Below, one piece after another: positions 34,037 to 42,273 of a stretch of DNA of 64,000 bases. A program made the position numbers and the translations under genes. Below the pieces are notes generated by a model. It was not told the DNA's origin. It searched no databases and saw nothing but the letters and a program-made list of their open reading frames with translations. How positions within the stretch are numbered: the stretch's first letter is position 1; each line of letters opens with the position of its first letter. The stretch spans positions 219,606 through 283,605 of the forward strand of contig NZ_LMRF01000006.1 of assembly GCF_001424755.1 (NCBI RefSeq). Reading direction: 5' to 3'. Source of the DNA: Marmoricola sp. Leaf446. Its GTDB lineage: Bacteria > Actinomycetota > Actinomycetes > Propionibacteriales > Nocardioidaceae.

Positions 34037-35359
34037 ATGTCGCCCTCGAGTCGACGAGCGCCCCAGGGGGCGCGTCGCCGCGGCCCCGCCGTGACGCTGC
34101 TCCTGCTGCTGGCGACCAGCCTGTTCGCGGTGCTGGCGCTGTCCGGGACGGCGCAGGCCGCCGACGGCGACCGCACGGTCGTGGGCACGCTGCGCAACTC
34201 CGCCGACGACAACGCGCCGGTCCCCGGTGTCACCGTCGACGTGGAGACCAGCGACGGCGGTCAGTACACCGCCGAGAGCAACGAGGAGGGACGCTTCGAG
34301 GTGGCCGTGCCGGCCTCCGACACCGGCACCCTCACCGTGTCCCTCGACACCGACACCCTCCCCGACGGCGTCGACCTCCGCGAGGGAGCGCCCGACACCC
34401 TGCGGCCCACAGGCAGCCTCAGCACGGTGACGGCCAACTTCGCCCTCGGCCCGGACGACCGCCAGGTCTCCACCAAGTGGGACCAGGTGCCGCAGCTGCT
34501 CTACAACGGCCTGCTGTTCGGCATCGTGCTCTCGCTCGGCGCGCTGGGCCTCTCGATGGTCTTCGGCACCACCGGCCTGACCAACTTCGCGCACGGCGAG
34601 CTGGTCACCTTCGGTGCGGTGATGACCTACATGGGCAACCGTGTCTTCGGGCTGCCGATCATGGTCTCGGTGCTGCTGGCGGTGGTGCTCTCCGCGGGCT
34701 TCGGCTGGCTCAACGACAAGGGCCTGTGGGCCCCGCTGCGCCGCCGCGGCACCGGTCTGATCGCGATGATGATCGTCTCGATCGGCCTGCAGTTCCTGCT
34801 GCGCAACCTCTACCAGTACTTCACCGGCGGCCGCGCCCTGACCTACCGCGAGTACGTCACGCCGGCCGGCCAGGACGCCTTCGGCCTGTTCACCTACACC
34901 ACCCGCGACGTCGTGATCATCCTGGTCAGCCTGCTGACGCTGATCGCGGTGACGCTGGCGCTGCAGTTCACGCGGCTCGGCCGCGCCACCCGCGCGGTGT
35001 CGGACAACCCGGCGCTCGCCGCGTCCACCGGCATCAACGTCAACCGGGTCATCACGACCGTGTGGATCTTCGGGGCCGCGCTGGCCGGTCTGGGCGGCGC
35101 CTTCCTGGGCTTCTCCCAGTCGGTGACCTACCAGCTCGGCGCGCAGGTGCTGCTGCTCATCTTCGCCGCCACCTGCGTCGGCGGTCTCGGCTCGATCTGG
35201 GGCGCGATGCTGGGGTCGATCATCATCGGCCTCTTCGTCGAGACCTCGACGCTGCTGATCCCGTCGGAGCTGAAGTACGCCGGCGCGATGATCCTGCTCA
35301 TCATCGTCCTCCTGTTCAGGCCACAGGGCCTGCTCGGTCGGGCCCAGAGGATCGGCTGA
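34037..35359 (+). CDS. livH: Branched-chain amino acid ABC transporter permease LivH with N-terminal secreted domain
   Basis: 440-aa protein, about 140 longer than usual LivH. Residues 1-41 form a signal peptide (basic start, then TLLLLLATSLFAVLALSGTA, cleavage after AQA). Residues 44-137 look like an extracytoplasmic beta-sandwich of the carboxypeptidase-regulatory/Cna-B type (PVPGVTVDVETSDGGQYTAE then EEGRFEVAVP). The permease follows from about 150: GIVLSLGALGLSMVFGTTGL, the conserved TNFAHGELVTFGA, and RAVSDNPALAASTGINVNRV, the cytoplasmic coupling loop. ATG at 34037 has GGAGG 3 bases upstream. First gene of livHMGF; the next start follows 13 bp after its stop. Confidence 0.88.
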   Translation: MSPSSRRAPQGARRRGPAVTLLLLLATSLFAVLALSGTAQAADGDRTVVGTLRNSADDNAPVPGVTVDVETSDGGQYTAESNEEGRFEVAVPASDTGTLTVSLDTDTLPDGVDLREGAPDTLRPTGSLSTVTANFALGPDDRQVSTKWDQVPQLLYNGLLFGIVLSLGALGLSMVFGTTGLTNFAHGELVTFGAVMTYMGNRVFGLPIMVSVLLAVVLSAGFGWLNDKGLWAPLRRRGTGLIAMMIVSIGLQFLLRNLYQYFTGGRALTYREYVTPAGQDAFGLFTYTTRDVVIILVSLLTLIAVTLALQFTRLGRATRAVSDNPALAASTGINVNRVITTVWIFGAALAGLGGAFLGFSQSVTYQLGAQVLLLIFAATCVGGLGSIWGAMLGSIIIGLFVETSTLLIPSELKYAGAMILLIIVLLFRPQGLLGRAQRIG

Positions 35360-35372
35360 GGAAGGACTCGAC

Positions 35373-36347
35373 ATGATCGACGCATTCACCGGAGCCCTCC
35401 ACGACGGGTTCGGCTACGTGGCCATCTCCTACTGCCTCGCCGCCATCGGCCTGAACATCCAGTTCGGCTACTCGGGCCTGCTCAACTTCGGCCAGGCCGC
35501 GTTCCTCGCGATCGGCGGCTACATCATGGGTGCCGCCATCGCGACCAGCGGCATCCCGACCATCCCGGCCATGCTCATCGCGATCCTCTTCGCGGTGGCC
35601 CTGGCGCTGATCCTGGGTGTGCCGACGCTGCGGCTGCGGGCCGACTACCTCGCGATCGTCACGATCGCCGCGGCCGAGATCCTCCGGCTCGTCTTCGGCA
35701 CCTCCTTCCGCGAGTACTTCCGCGGCAAGGACGGCGTCACCGGGTTCGCCGACGGCTTCCGCGGCCTGAACCCGCTGCCGGAGTACGACGGCTTCTTCCT
35801 CACCTACAGCCGCAACGAGCTGTGGACCATCATCGTCGGCTGGATCGTGGTGATCCTGATCTGCGTGCTGGTCTGGGCCCTGATGCGCTCGCCCTGGGGC
35901 CGCGTGCTGCGCGGCATCCGCGAGGACGAGGACGCCGTCCGCTCGCTGGGCAAGAACGTCTACGGCTACAAGATGCAGGCGCTCGTCCTCGGCGGCGTGA
36001 TCGGTTGCATCGGCGGCTTCATCGGTGCCTTCGGCGCCGCGTCGGTCCAGGCCGACACCTTCAACCTCGACTTCACCTTCATCGCACTCACCATGTTGAT
36101 CCTGGGCGGTGCGGCCCGCGTGCTGGGTCCCGTCGTCGGGGCCATCCTGTTCTGGGCCGTGCTGTCGTTCCTCGGGTCGATCCTGTCCGACCTCTCGGCC
36201 AACCCCACCGTGGCGCAGTTCATGAACGCCGACCAGGCCTCCAACGTCCGGCTCATGCTGGTCGGCCTGGTGCTGATGCTGCTGATGATCTACCGACCCC
36301 AGGGGATCTTCGGCGACCGGAAGGAGATCGCGCTCGATGCCCGCTGA
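35373..36347 (+). CDS. livM: Branched-chain amino acid ABC transporter permease LivM
   Basis: 324-aa second permease with about eight to ten helices. Seen: GLNIQFGYSGLLNFGQAAFL (the LivM signature), GVPTLRLRADYLAIVTIAAA, and the coupling segment GRVLRGIREDEDAVRSLGKN. It pairs with LivH to form the membrane channel for leucine, isoleucine, valine or related amides. ATG at 35373 with GAGGAAGGA upstream. Its end overlaps livG by 11 bp. Confidence 0.93.
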   Translation: MIDAFTGALHDGFGYVAISYCLAAIGLNIQFGYSGLLNFGQAAFLAIGGYIMGAAIATSGIPTIPAMLIAILFAVALALILGVPTLRLRADYLAIVTIAAAEILRLVFGTSFREYFRGKDGVTGFADGFRGLNPLPEYDGFFLTYSRNELWTIIVGWIVVILICVLVWALMRSPWGRVLRGIREDEDAVRSLGKNVYGYKMQALVLGGVIGCIGGFIGAFGAASVQADTFNLDFTFIALTMLILGGAARVLGPVVGAILFWAVLSFLGSILSDLSANPTVAQFMNADQASNVRLMLVGLVLMLLMIYRPQGIFGDRKEIALDAR

Positions 36348-37325
36348 CACCTCTCCCACCCCTGCGACCGGGGCGACCAGCATGTCCGCCTCGACGCCCT
36401 CGTCCCCCGCGACCGGGTCGACCGGCACCACCCGGTCGGTCGCCGACCAGGGCCGGGCCGACCTGCAGGGCCTGGCCACCGAGCCCGGGGTCAAGAAGAA
36501 GGACCCGATCGTCGTCGCGACCGACGTGCGCCGCACCTTCGGCGGTCTCACCGCCGTCGACGTGGAGCACGTCGAGATCCAGCGCGGCGTCATCACCGCG
36601 CTGATCGGCCCCAACGGCGCCGGCAAGACGACGTTCTTCAACCTGCTCACCGGCTTCGACCAGCCCGACTCGGGGTCCTGGACGTTCAACGGCACGTCGT
36701 TGAAGGGCAAGTCGGCGTACAAGGTCGCCCGCCTCGGGATGGTCCGCACCTTCCAGCTCACCAAGGTGCTCTCCAAGCTGACCGTGCTGGAGAACATGCG
36801 CATGGGCGCGACCGGTCAGCGCGGCGAGCGCTTCTGGGCCGGGGCGCTGCCGTTCCTGTGGAAGAGCCAGGAGCAGGAGATCACCGCCCGGGCGCGCGAG
36901 CTGCTGGGGCGCTTCAAGCTCGACGCCAAGGAGTCGGACTTCGCCGGCTCGCTCTCCGGCGGCCAGCGCAAGCTGCTCGAGATGGCCCGCGCCCTGATGG
37001 TCGGCCCCGAGCTGGTGATGCTCGACGAGCCCATGGCCGGGGTGAACCCCGCGCTTAAGCAGTCGCTGCTCGGCCACGTGAAGTCGCTGCGCGAGGAGGG
37101 CATGAGCGTGCTCTTCGTCGAGCACGACATGGACATGGTGCGCGACATCTCCGACTGGGTCATCGTGATGGCCCAGGGCAAGGTGATCGCCGAGGGGCCG
37201 CCGCGCTCGATCATGACCGACCAGCGCGTCATCGACGCCTACCTCGGCGCCCACCACGACACCGACATCAGCGAGCTCGAGCACGTCGTCACCGCCGAGC
37301 ACCAGCAGCCGAAGGAGGAGACCGC

Positions 37326-37329
<4 letters not shown>
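36337..37329 (+). CDS. livG: Branched-chain amino acid ABC transporter ATP-binding protein LivG
   Basis: 330-aa ATPase. After a 60-residue Ser/Thr/Pro-rich tail absent from typical LivG, the nucleotide-binding domain runs from about 64: Walker A IGPNGAGKTTFFNLLTG, signature LSGGQRKLLEMARAL, Walker B LVMLDEPMAGVNP and H-loop VEHDMDMV. The NPxL-type MAGVNPALKQ follows Walker B as in the LivG group. ATG at 36337 has GGAAGGAG upstream and lies inside the end of livM. Confidence 0.92.
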
Positions 37330-38270
<941 letters not shown>

Positions 38271-38288
38271 CCCCGCCCTGCCCGTCGT

Positions 38289-38318
38289 ACGCCCCCACCG
38301 CTGCTGCGCTGGGGGCGT
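38289..38318 (+). terminator. Terminator after the livHMGF operon
   Basis: ACGCCCCCA at 38289-38297 pairs with TGGGGGCGT at 38310-38318, a 9-bp perfect stem and 12-base loop, 18 bp after the livF stop codon. Confidence 0.6.
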
Positions 38319-38443
38319 CGTCGTAGCTGGGTGGTGTCGGTGCCGGCCGCCGGGTCGGTGGGTGGCGGTCGGCGGGTGGCGGTCGGCGGTTTCTCCAGGT
38401 CGCCTGGGACACCGTCACTGCGCCGGAGCTACGTCTCGGGCGG

Positions 38444-38640
38444 AGCAGCAGGCTCTCCGGCGGAGCGAGCGCGCGGCGTACGACGGAGCCGGCCGTACGC
38501 CGTCGATGCGGCAAGCTCCAGCCCCACCTCGGGACACCCGCGTCCTTCCGCCCGGCCGACGTCGACGCTGACGTCCCAAGGTCACCGTCCACGCCGGCGA
38601 AGCAGCAGGCTCTCCGGCGGAGCGAGTACACGGCGTACGA
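38444..38640. repeat. Diverged 40-bp direct repeat, two copies
   Basis: Bases 38444-38483 and 38601-38640 match at 37 of 40 positions, including 26 identical bases that begin AGCAGCAGGCTCTCCGG. Each copy contains the short palindrome CTCCGGCGGAG and ends in GGCGTACGA. The 117 bp between them are unique. Confidence 0.75.
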
Positions 38641-38660
38641 GGCACGCGCGGTCCCTCCCG

Positions 38661-38808
38661 ACGTCATACGACGTGGCCGCCTGGACGACCAGAACGCATG
38701 ACGCCCCTGGACGTCATACGAAGTGGCCGCCTGGACGACCAAGACGTATGACGCCCCTGGACGTCATACGAGGTCGTCGCCTGGACGACGAGGACGTATG
38801 ACGCTCCA
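38661..38808. repeat. Three tandem 50-bp repeats with internal inverted repeats
   Basis: Units at 38661-38710, 38711-38760 and 38761-38808. Each begins ACGTCATACG and ends near ACGTATGACG or ACGCATGACG. CGTCATACG pairs with CGTATGACG (9 bp) in units 2 and 3, with one mismatch in unit 1. Unit 3 can also form an inner GTCGTC/GACGAC stem, so it is a compound hairpin. There are no spacers, so this is not a CRISPR array. Confidence 0.85.
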
Positions 38809-38893
38809 CCGCCCCCGAACCGCTCCGCCGCCCACGAGCCGCCCACGAGCCGCCCCCGAGCCACCCAAGAGCCCCCCGGAGACCCCTACGACG

Positions 38894-38932
38894 CACCCGA
38901 CCCCCCGAGCCGGTGGCTCGGGGGGTCGGGTG
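38894..38932. terminator. Strong bidirectional terminator before livJ
   Basis: Perfect 18-bp stem (38894-38911 with 38915-38932) and a 3-base GGT loop, starting CACCCGACCCCCCGAGCC. It lies 17 bp beyond the livJ stop and at the end of the livF-side repeats, so it can shield both convergent units. Confidence 0.85.
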
Positions 38933-38949
38933 GTGTGGTGCGGGGTGGA

Positions 38950-40281
38950 TCAGCCGTTCTGGCCGATGCCGGCCTTGATCAGCTCGGGGACGATCTTCTT
39001 GGTCTCGTCGAACGCGATCAGCACGATGGCATCGGGGTCCTGACCCTTGATCTCCTCGACCTCGGCGGTGTAGTTGGCCGCGTTGGCGTCGTAGAGGGTC
39101 TTGGCCACGATCTTGCCGCCGGACTCGGTGAAGAACTTCTCCACGTTGTTGGCCAGCGCCTCGCCGTAGGAGTCCTGACGGGCGAGGATCGCGACGTTCT
39201 GGTAGCCGTCCGAGGACAGCGTCTGCGCCATGACCTGGCCCTGCAGCACGTCCGAGGGAGCGGTGCGGAAGTACAGGCCCTTGTCGGCGTAGGTGTCGAA
39301 CGCCGTGGAGGTGTTGGCCGGCGAGATCTGCAGGACGCCCGCGCCGGTGATCTTGTCGATCACCGAGAGGGACACCGAGGACGACGCGGCGCCCACGATG
39401 GCGTCGGCCTTCCCGCGGAGCAGCTTGTCGGTCTCCGACGGGGCGATGTTCGGCGAACCGTCACCCGAGTCGGCCTTGACCTGGGCCACGTCCTTGCCGA
39501 GGACGCCGCCGCCCTCGTTGATCTCCTGGACCGCGAGGTCGACGCCCGCGAACTCCGGGGGGCCGAGGAACGCGAGGTCACCCGTGGCCGGGAGGAGCGT
39601 GCCGATGGTCAGGGTGCCGTCCCCCTGGCCGGCGCCGCCGGAGACCTTCTGGTTGGCCTTGACGTCGGACTCGTCGGGGATCTCGCCGGTGATGAAGTCG
39701 AGGTTCTTGTAGTTGTTGTCCTCGCCGTACTCGAAGATGCCGATGGTGGCGGCCGAGGGTGACCCGGTGGAGTTGAGGTCCAGCGGACCCGAGACGCCGT
39801 CGTAGTCGATGTCGGTGCCGTCGGCGAGCAGGTCGGCGCACTGCTTGAACTCCGTGCACTTCTCGCCCTCGCCGGAGACATTGGCCATCTCGCCGGCGAT
39901 GGCCTTGCCGGAGTCGTTGTCCGCGGCGATCGCGGCCAGCGCGGTCACGATGGTGGCGTCGTAGGACTCGGGACCGTAGGTGAAGTCCTTGAGGTCCTTG
40001 TTGACGCCCAGGAGCCGCTCGCGGAACTCGTCGCCCAGCTCGGCACCGGGGTAGGTCGCCTTGACGCCCTTGAGGGTGCCCGGGTCGAAGTCCTCGGTGT
40101 AGTTGGCGGTGTTGCCGTCGACGAAGTAGAGCTGGGTGCCCTTCTTCTCCGACGAGGACGAGCCCTCGTCGGAGCTGCCGCCGCTGCTGCTGTCGCTGTC
40201 GCTGCTGCCGCACGCGGAGACCGCGAACGAGCCGGCGACCGCGAGGACCGCGAGTCGGGTAAGGCGGTTGGGACGGTACAT
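38950..40281 (-). CDS. LivJ-type ABC transporter substrate-binding lipoprotein, apparently circularly permuted
   Basis: 443-aa exported lipoprotein for amino acid binding. The signal peptide ends in the lipobox VSAC with Cys24, then a Ser/Gly/Asp linker to about residue 48. The order of the binding fold is unusual. Residues 49-203 (TQLYFVDGNTANYTEDFDPG to the NLDFITGE end) match what is normally the second part of the family. Residues 222-443 (GTLTIGTLLPATGDLAFLGP to PELIKAGIGQNG) match what is normally the first part. The protein ends exactly where residue 49 would continue in a standard LivJ. An 18-residue linker (204-221) joins the old C- and N-termini. ATG at 40281. It is convergent with livHMGF and probably serves it. 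Confidence 0.85.
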   Translation of the reverse strand: MYRPNRLTRLAVLAVAGSFAVSACGSSDSDSSSGGSSDEGSSSSEKKGTQLYFVDGNTANYTEDFDPGTLKGVKATYPGAELGDEFRERLLGVNKDLKDFTYGPESYDATIVTALAAIAADNDSGKAIAGEMANVSGEGEKCTEFKQCADLLADGTDIDYDGVSGPLDLNSTGSPSAATIGIFEYGEDNNYKNLDFITGEIPDESDVKANQKVSGGAGQGDGTLTIGTLLPATGDLAFLGPPEFAGVDLAVQEINEGGGVLGKDVAQVKADSGDGSPNIAPSETDKLLRGKADAIVGAASSSVSLSVIDKITGAGVLQISPANTSTAFDTYADKGLYFRTAPSDVLQGQVMAQTLSSDGYQNVAILARQDSYGEALANNVEKFFTESGGKIVAKTLYDANAANYTAEVEEIKGQDPDAIVLIAFDETKKIVPELIKAGIGQNG

Positions 40282-40463
40282 GTGACCTCCGTGATCGGGA
40301 TTCAGGCTCCGGGAGAGAGCGCACCCACCACGCGTGAGGCCACCGGAGTGAGCACAACATAGGTTCCGGTGCAGGTCAGGCGGCAGCGGCGCGCGTACCT
40401 CGTGACCGAGTTGTGACGAACCCCGCGAGGATGCGAGCAAATCGGACACCACTGGGCTGGACC

Positions 40464-40492
40464 GGTGACCCGCTCGCCTTGTGGGATAGCGT
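40464..40492 (+). promoter_or_regulatory. Candidate promoter for the tRNA gene
   Basis: GGTGAC at 40464-40469 and TAGCGT at 40487-40492 with 17 bases between, placing the transcript start about 30 bases before the tRNA. The boxes are imperfect, so it is only a candidate. Confidence 0.35.
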
Positions 40493-40528
40493 CTCCCTGC
40501 TCACGAGCGCGAGGCTCGGACGACAGGC

Positions 40529-40602
40529 GCCCCGGTATCCCAATCGGCAGAGGAAGCGGTCTCAAACACCGTCCAGTGTGGGTTCGAGTCCCACCCGGGG
40601 CA
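40529..40602 (+). tRNA. tRNA-Leu (anticodon CAA), short variable loop
   Basis: Cloverleaf: acceptor GCCCCGG (40529-40535) pairs with CCGGGGC (40595-40601), discriminator A at 40602. The anticodon stem GCGGT/ACCGT holds the loop CTCAAAC, anticodon CAA (Leu, UUG). The T arm is GTGGG-TTCGAGT-CCCAC (40578-40594). The variable region is only 5 bases (CCAGT), whereas bacterial tRNA-Leu normally has a long variable arm. The D stem is weak (3 pairs). The CCA end is not encoded. The gene is confident; amino acid identity rests on the anticodon and A73. Confidence 0.85.
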
Positions 40603-40639
40603 CGCCCGTCCCGCCCTCCGGGGCGGGCGGCGCGCCGGC

Positions 40640-42082
40640 TCAGCGGCGGTAGGCCGGCGCGACCTCGTTGATGGCGTCACCCATCCGGTGGATGCGCAGC
40701 GCGTTGGTCGATCCGGGGATGCCCGGCGGGCTGCCCGCGATGATGACGACGAGGTCGCCCTCGGCGACCCGGCCGATCCGCAGCAGCTGCTCGTCGACCT
40801 GGCGCACCATCTCGTCGGTGTGCTCCACGGCGTCGGTCTTGAAGGTCTCCACGCCCCAGGTCATCGACAGCTGCGAGCGCACCCGCGCCTCGGGGGTGAA
40901 GGCGAGCACGGGGATCGCGCCGCGGTAGCGGGCGAGCCGGCGCGCGGAGTCACCGCTCTGCGTGAAGGCCACGAGGTACGCCGCCCCCACCCGCTCGGCG
41001 ACCTCGGCGGCCGCCTTGGCGATCACCCCGCCCCGGGTGCGGGGCTGCCAGTCGATGGCGGCCATGTGGTGCAGCTCGTGGTTCTCGGTGGAGCTGATGA
41101 TCCGGGCCATCGTCTCGACGGTCTCGATGGGGTACTCCCCCACGCTGGTCTCGCCCGAGAGCATCACCGCGTCGGCACCGTCGAGGACGGCGTTGGCGAC
41201 GTCGGAGGCCTCGGCCCGGGTCGGCGCGGGGTTGCTGATCATCGACTCCAGCATCTGGGTGGCCACGATGACCGGCTTGGCGTTGCGGCGGGCCTTCTCG
41301 ACCACCCGCTTCTGCAGGAACGGCACGTCCTCGAGCGGGCACTCCACGCCGAGGTCGCCACGCGCGACCATGAAGCCGTCGAAGGCCTTGACCACCTCGT
41401 CGAGGTTGTCGATCGCCTGGGGCTTCTCGATCTTGGCGATGACGGGGAGCATCACGCCCTCCTCGCGCATGATCGCGCGGACGTCCTCGGCGTCCTGGGC
41501 GTTGCGGACGAAGGACAGCGCGATGAAGTCGACGGTGAGGTGCAGCGCCCAGCGCAGGTCGGCGATGTCCTTCTCCGACATCGCCGGGACGCTGACCGGG
41601 ACACCGGGCAGGTTGATGCCCTTGTGGTTGCTGACGCGGCCCGCGGTCACGACCTCGGTGTGGACGTCCTGGCCCTCGACCGAGGTGACCCGCAGGCGGA
41701 CCTTGCCGTCGTCGATGAGAACCTGGTCGCCGGGGCCCACGTCGCCGGGCAGACCGGCGTACGTCGTGCCGGCCACCTGGCCGTCGCCCGGGACCTCGCG
41801 GGTGGTGATGGTGAAGGCCTGGCCCTTGGTCAGCTGCGCCGACCCCTCGGCGAACTTGGCCAGCCGGATCTTGGGGCCCTGGAGGTCGACGAACACGCCG
41901 ACGCCGTGGCCGGACTCGTCGGCCGCCCGCCGGACGTTGCGGTAGACCTCCTCGTGGTCCTCGTAGGACCCGTGGGAGAGGTTCATCCGGGCGACGTCCA
42001 TGCCGGCGGCGACCAGCTCCCGGATCTTCTCCAGGCTCTGGGTCGCAGGGCCGAGGGTGCACACGATCTTTGCTCTCCGCAC
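40640..42082 (-). CDS. pyk: Pyruvate kinase
   Basis: 480-aa enzyme converting phosphoenolpyruvate and ADP to pyruvate and ATP, the last step of glycolysis. Seen: RRAKIVCTLGPATQSLEKI at the N-terminus, MDVARMNLSHGSYEDH, the active-site block LPVIAKIEKPQAIDNLDE (catalytic Lys) followed by FMVARGDLGVECPLEDVP, ATQMLESMISNPAPTRAEAS and DAVMLSGETSVGEYP. The C-terminal allosteric domain is present. GTG at 42082 starts right at the conserved N-terminus. The promoter match places the transcript start at or next to this GTG, so the mRNA may be leaderless. Confidence 0.95.
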   Translation of the reverse strand: MRRAKIVCTLGPATQSLEKIRELVAAGMDVARMNLSHGSYEDHEEVYRNVRRAADESGHGVGVFVDLQGPKIRLAKFAEGSAQLTKGQAFTITTREVPGDGQVAGTTYAGLPGDVGPGDQVLIDDGKVRLRVTSVEGQDVHTEVVTAGRVSNHKGINLPGVPVSVPAMSEKDIADLRWALHLTVDFIALSFVRNAQDAEDVRAIMREEGVMLPVIAKIEKPQAIDNLDEVVKAFDGFMVARGDLGVECPLEDVPFLQKRVVEKARRNAKPVIVATQMLESMISNPAPTRAEASDVANAVLDGADAVMLSGETSVGEYPIETVETMARIISSTENHELHHMAAIDWQPRTRGGVIAKAAAEVAERVGAAYLVAFTQSGDSARRLARYRGAIPVLAFTPEARVRSQLSMTWGVETFKTDAVEHTDEMVRQVDEQLLRIGRVAEGDLVVIIAGSPPGIPGSTNALRIHRMGDAINEVAPAYRR

Positions 42083-42088
42083 CCCACG

Positions 42089-42118
42089 ACCCTAGCGGGC
42101 GGCACTTGAACGTTCCAA
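42089..42118 (-). promoter_or_regulatory. Candidate pyk promoter with overlapping palindrome
   Basis: On the minus strand TTGGAA (42113-42118) and TAGGGT (42089-42094) are 18 bases apart. The expected start is at about 42082, the first base of the pyk GTG codon. A near-palindrome CTTGAACGTTCCAAG (42105-42119) covers the -35 box and could be an operator. Confidence 0.45.
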
Positions 42119-42146
42119 GGCGCGGCGGTCCGTCACGCACGGACAG

Positions 42147-42238
42147 CCGGTTTCCCAGGTGATGAAGGAAAGCTGCCTCCTCACACACGGTGCGACGTGT
42201 GTGAAGAGGCAGCTCGGGTTCATCACCTGGGAAACCGG
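42147..42238. repeat. 92-nt long imperfect palindrome between gltD and pyk
   Basis: Three nested stems: 42147-42166 with 42219-42238 (20 bp perfect), 42171-42179 with 42206-42214 (9 bp), and 42181-42189 with 42196-42204 (9 bp), closed by the 6-base loop GTGCGA. The only breaks are a 4x4 internal loop and one mismatch, giving 38 base pairs. It lies 36 bp after the gltD stop and 65 bp before the pyk start, both on minus. It could be a gltBD terminator, a structured RNA, or the relic of a palindromic element. Confidence 0.9.
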
Positions 42239-42273
42239 ATCCCGCCCGACCGTGCCGGGCCACCCTCAGCAGG

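Larger units (their letters stand above)
38271..38949. other. 679-bp gene-free, repeat-rich region between livF and livJ
   Basis: No convincing gene on either strand; the open frames here have biased, repeat-driven composition. It holds a livF terminator (38289-38318), a diverged 40-bp direct repeat (38444 and 38601), three 50-bp tandem units (38661-38808), and a very strong terminator hairpin (38894-38932). This is the largest non-coding stretch in the window. Confidence 0.75.

Noticed and set aside
38331-38801. Open frame of 156 codons in the liv intergenic repeats
   Set aside because: Its sequence is set by the DNA repeats, has no ribosome site and no domain.
38661-38808. CRISPR array
   Set aside because: Three units are directly adjacent with no spacers, the unit is 50 bp, and no cas gene is in the window.
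42147-42238. Insertion sequence or complete MITE
   Set aside because: No transposase and no clear flanking target duplication; kept only as a palindrome of unknown origin.
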